DNA from: Cognatazoarcus halotolerans
Lineage (GTDB): Bacteria > Pseudomonadota > Gammaproteobacteria > Burkholderiales > Rhodocyclaceae
Reading direction: 5' to 3'
Assembly (NCBI RefSeq): GCF_009800965.1
Contig: NZ_WUAF01000001.1
Location: forward strand, 1-64,000
DNA: 64,000 bases
Shown here: positions 62,376 through 64,000 of the stretch, in pieces
How the letters are laid out: every line of letters starts with the position of its first letter
Numbering within the stretch: position 1 is the first letter of the stretch
Notes under the pieces: generated by a model
What the model saw: the letters and a program-made list of their open reading frames with translations, nothing else
What the model was told of the DNA's origin: nothing
Databases searched by the model: none
Position numbers and translations under genes: made by a program

Positions 62376-63926
62376 ATGACGGCCGAGATCATCGCGCGAT
62401 TGAAGGTCTTCGTGTCCTACGCGCGCAGCGACGGCAGCGCACTTGCCGAAGAGCTGGTGACGGCACTCGAGGTGGCGGGATTCGAGGGCTATCTCGATCG
62501 CCATGACATCTCCGCCGGCGAGGACTGGGAACAGCGCCTGGACACGCTGATCCGCCAGGCGGACACGGTGGTCTTTCTCATCACCCCCAGTGCGGTGGCG
62601 TCGGAACGCTGCACCTGGGAACTCGATCTGGCGCGGGCGCTGGCAAAACGCATCATCCCGGTCCTCGGCCTGCCATGCGCTGAGGCAACCATCCCCGTAG
62701 ACCTGCGCCGACTCAACTTCATAAACTTTGCACCGGGCAATTCGTTCGCGCGCGGACTCGGCCAGCTGGTCGGCGCCCTGAGACTCGACCTGGACTGGAT
62801 TCGCGAGCACACCCGCCTCGGAGAGCTCGCACAGCGCTGGGAGATCCGCGAACGCGTGGAAGCCCTGCTGCTGCGTGACGAGGAGCTCGCGGCAGCACAG
62901 GAGTGGCTGACCAACTGGCGAGCGGAGCTGCCCGCCGCCACGGAGGCCCAGCGCAGCTACATCGCTGCGAGTGCCGACGCGCAAGAAAGGCGGCATGACG
63001 AGGAGCGCAAGCGCAACGACGAGATGGCACGTGCCAACACCGAGCGCGCCGCCGCACTTGCCCGCCAGGAGCAGGCGATGCGCGCCCTGCGGCGCCGGAC
63101 CATCCTCGCGGGTATCGGCGTGGCCGCGCTCTCCGCCGGACTGGCAGGCACCACGGTGTGGGCGATGAAGCAGCGCGAGCGGGCGCTTGAGTTCTACATC
63201 CGCCGCGAGTCGCTACGCCGCGACATCGCGGGGCAGATCGTCGCCTACGCAGCAGCACCCGGGCAGTTCGCGATCGATAGCGGCCCGAGCGGGAGCTCGC
63301 CCTACACGACGGCCCTGCTCGAAGAGCTGGCTCCACCCGGGGTGTCCTTGTGGAGCGCCCTGTCGGCCACCTCGACCCGGGTGAACCGCAGCTCGAAGGG
63401 CGATCAGCGCCCCTTCATCTCGTCCGACATGAACGGCGACCTGTACCTGAGCCAGCCCTCCCCGACACGACGGCAGCATGCCCTGGTCATCGCGGTGGGC
63501 CGCTATCCGCAGATCCCGGGCGTCCAGTTCGACGGTGTCTACAAGGATCTCGCCGAATGGGAGAAATTCCTCACCGCACGGGGTTTCACGTTCGCGGGCC
63601 TGCGCGACCCGACCCTCGACGAACTGCGCCATGCGCTGGACGGACTGAGCATCGGCGCCACCGCCCCTCCGGCCGCGCCCGACAAGGGGAAGGCGTCTAC
63701 CGCTCCCGAAGCGCCGCCCGACACCCTGCTGCTGGTGGTGTACTCCGGCATGGGCTTCCACTTCGGCGGAGAAAAGTACATCGGCTGCAAGGACGTCACA
63801 CTCAAGGACGCCAGGGAAGCGACGCCGGCCCCGGATCTGCCCGGCGCGCTACGGGTGAGCGAACTTGAGAAACGTGCCCGCCGGCTGGCCGCCGCATCGG
63901 TGCTGGTCTACGACACCCAATTCTAG
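62376..63926 (+). CDS. TIR - helical - membrane - permuted caspase-like protein
   Basis: 516 residues. A TIR domain (9-100) opens with LKVFVSYARSD; the conserved Glu of TIR NADases is in CTWELDLARA (residue 82). A helical, charged linker (140-240) leads to one membrane helix (243-263). Then come two caspase-fold pieces in reversed order: a p10-like piece (about 284-360, VAYAAAPGQFAIDSGPSGSSPY) followed by a p20-like piece (365-516, HALVIAVGRYPQIPGV). The GHG of active caspases is SGMG (457-460) and the D-A-C site reads YDTQF at the very C-terminus, so both catalytic residues are missing. The gene is 154 bases after draG and appears separate. Confidence 0.78.
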   Translation: MTAEIIARLKVFVSYARSDGSALAEELVTALEVAGFEGYLDRHDISAGEDWEQRLDTLIRQADTVVFLITPSAVASERCTWELDLARALAKRIIPVLGLPCAEATIPVDLRRLNFINFAPGNSFARGLGQLVGALRLDLDWIREHTRLGELAQRWEIRERVEALLLRDEELAAAQEWLTNWRAELPAATEAQRSYIAASADAQERRHDEERKRNDEMARANTERAAALARQEQAMRALRRRTILAGIGVAALSAGLAGTTVWAMKQRERALEFYIRRESLRRDIAGQIVAYAAAPGQFAIDSGPSGSSPYTTALLEELAPPGVSLWSALSATSTRVNRSSKGDQRPFISSDMNGDLYLSQPSPTRRQHALVIAVGRYPQIPGVQFDGVYKDLAEWEKFLTARGFTFAGLRDPTLDELRHALDGLSIGATAPPAAPDKGKASTAPEAPPDTLLLVVYSGMGFHFGGEKYIGCKDVTLKDAREATPAPDLPGALRVSELEKRARRLAAASVLVYDTQF

Positions 63927-64000
63927 TGGGCCTTTGCAGGACGATGATCTCGCGCCGACGACACGAAACCGCAAAACTCGGGTGTTATAGAGGAGGCCCG
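63927..64000. other. Window end, no complete gene
   Basis: 74 bases follow the TIR-caspase gene. A GAGGAGG sequence near 63992 could be a ribosome site for a gene starting beyond the window. Confidence 0.4.

Overview
The window is a piece of a high-GC chromosome from a nitrogen-fixing betaproteobacterium. The gene content (coq7 ubiquinone hydroxylase, NifL/NifA pair, Rnf complex, NifB-FdxN-NifO-NifQ block, ModEABC) fits the Rhodocyclales, most probably the Azoarcus/Thauera group. That placement is inferred from gene content and order; no rRNA gene lies in the window. The structural nifHDK genes, nifV, nifW, nifM and draT are not in the window.

Layout. 1-11.2 kb is housekeeping: tyrS, an M23 peptidase, erpA, rplM-rpsI, an OsmC-like protein, coq7, a CNP1-like protein, a CBS protein, rppH, proS, a lytic transglycosylase and an unassigned HExxH protein. 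A short intergenic unit at 4.48-4.58 kb has a promoter, a CUCCU-rich body and a strong terminator, and looks like an unannotated small RNA. 11.2-20.3 kb holds an Lrp regulator with a fused indolepyruvate ferredoxin oxidoreductase and a PheC-like dehydratase, then a cytochrome b561, a radical SAM protein, a second Lrp regulator and a DMT transporter.

20.3-37.5 kb is the first nitrogen fixation block. Three leftward operons each begin with a matched NifA upstream activator site and a sigma54 -24/-12 promoter: iscA(hesB)-nifU-nifS; nifE-nifN-nifX-rseC-like-DUF269-DUF683-fdxB plus two unrecognised genes; and rnfABCDGEH. The divergent nifL-nifA pair reads rightward. Together these cover FeMo-cofactor scaffolding, Fe-S supply and low-potential electron supply, with regulation by oxygen and fixed nitrogen.

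37.5-49.4 kb is an accessory stretch that interrupts the nif region: a small CDGSH protein, a HAD phosphatase, a lipoprotein, a low-GC Abi-type reverse transcriptase (probable phage defence), a 5'-truncated IS1182-family transposase remnant, a run of secreted or membrane proteins of unknown function including a 570-residue Trp/Cys repeat protein, and about 3.2 tandem copies of a 379-bp repeat.

49.4-62.2 kb is the second nitrogen fixation and molybdenum block: [2Fe-2S] ferredoxin-nifZ-nifF (sigma54), a divergent mop/modE pair with three ModE-type operators between them, modA-orf-modD(deleted)-nifX-like-modB-modC, and a long nifB operon (sigma54) with fdxN, nifO, a flavodiiron protein, two [2Fe-2S] ferredoxins, nifQ and draG. 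The last complete gene (62.4-63.9 kb) encodes a TIR-helical-membrane-caspase-like protein whose caspase halves appear in swapped order and whose catalytic His and Cys are missing. This gene and the reverse transcriptase are the most unusual systems here.
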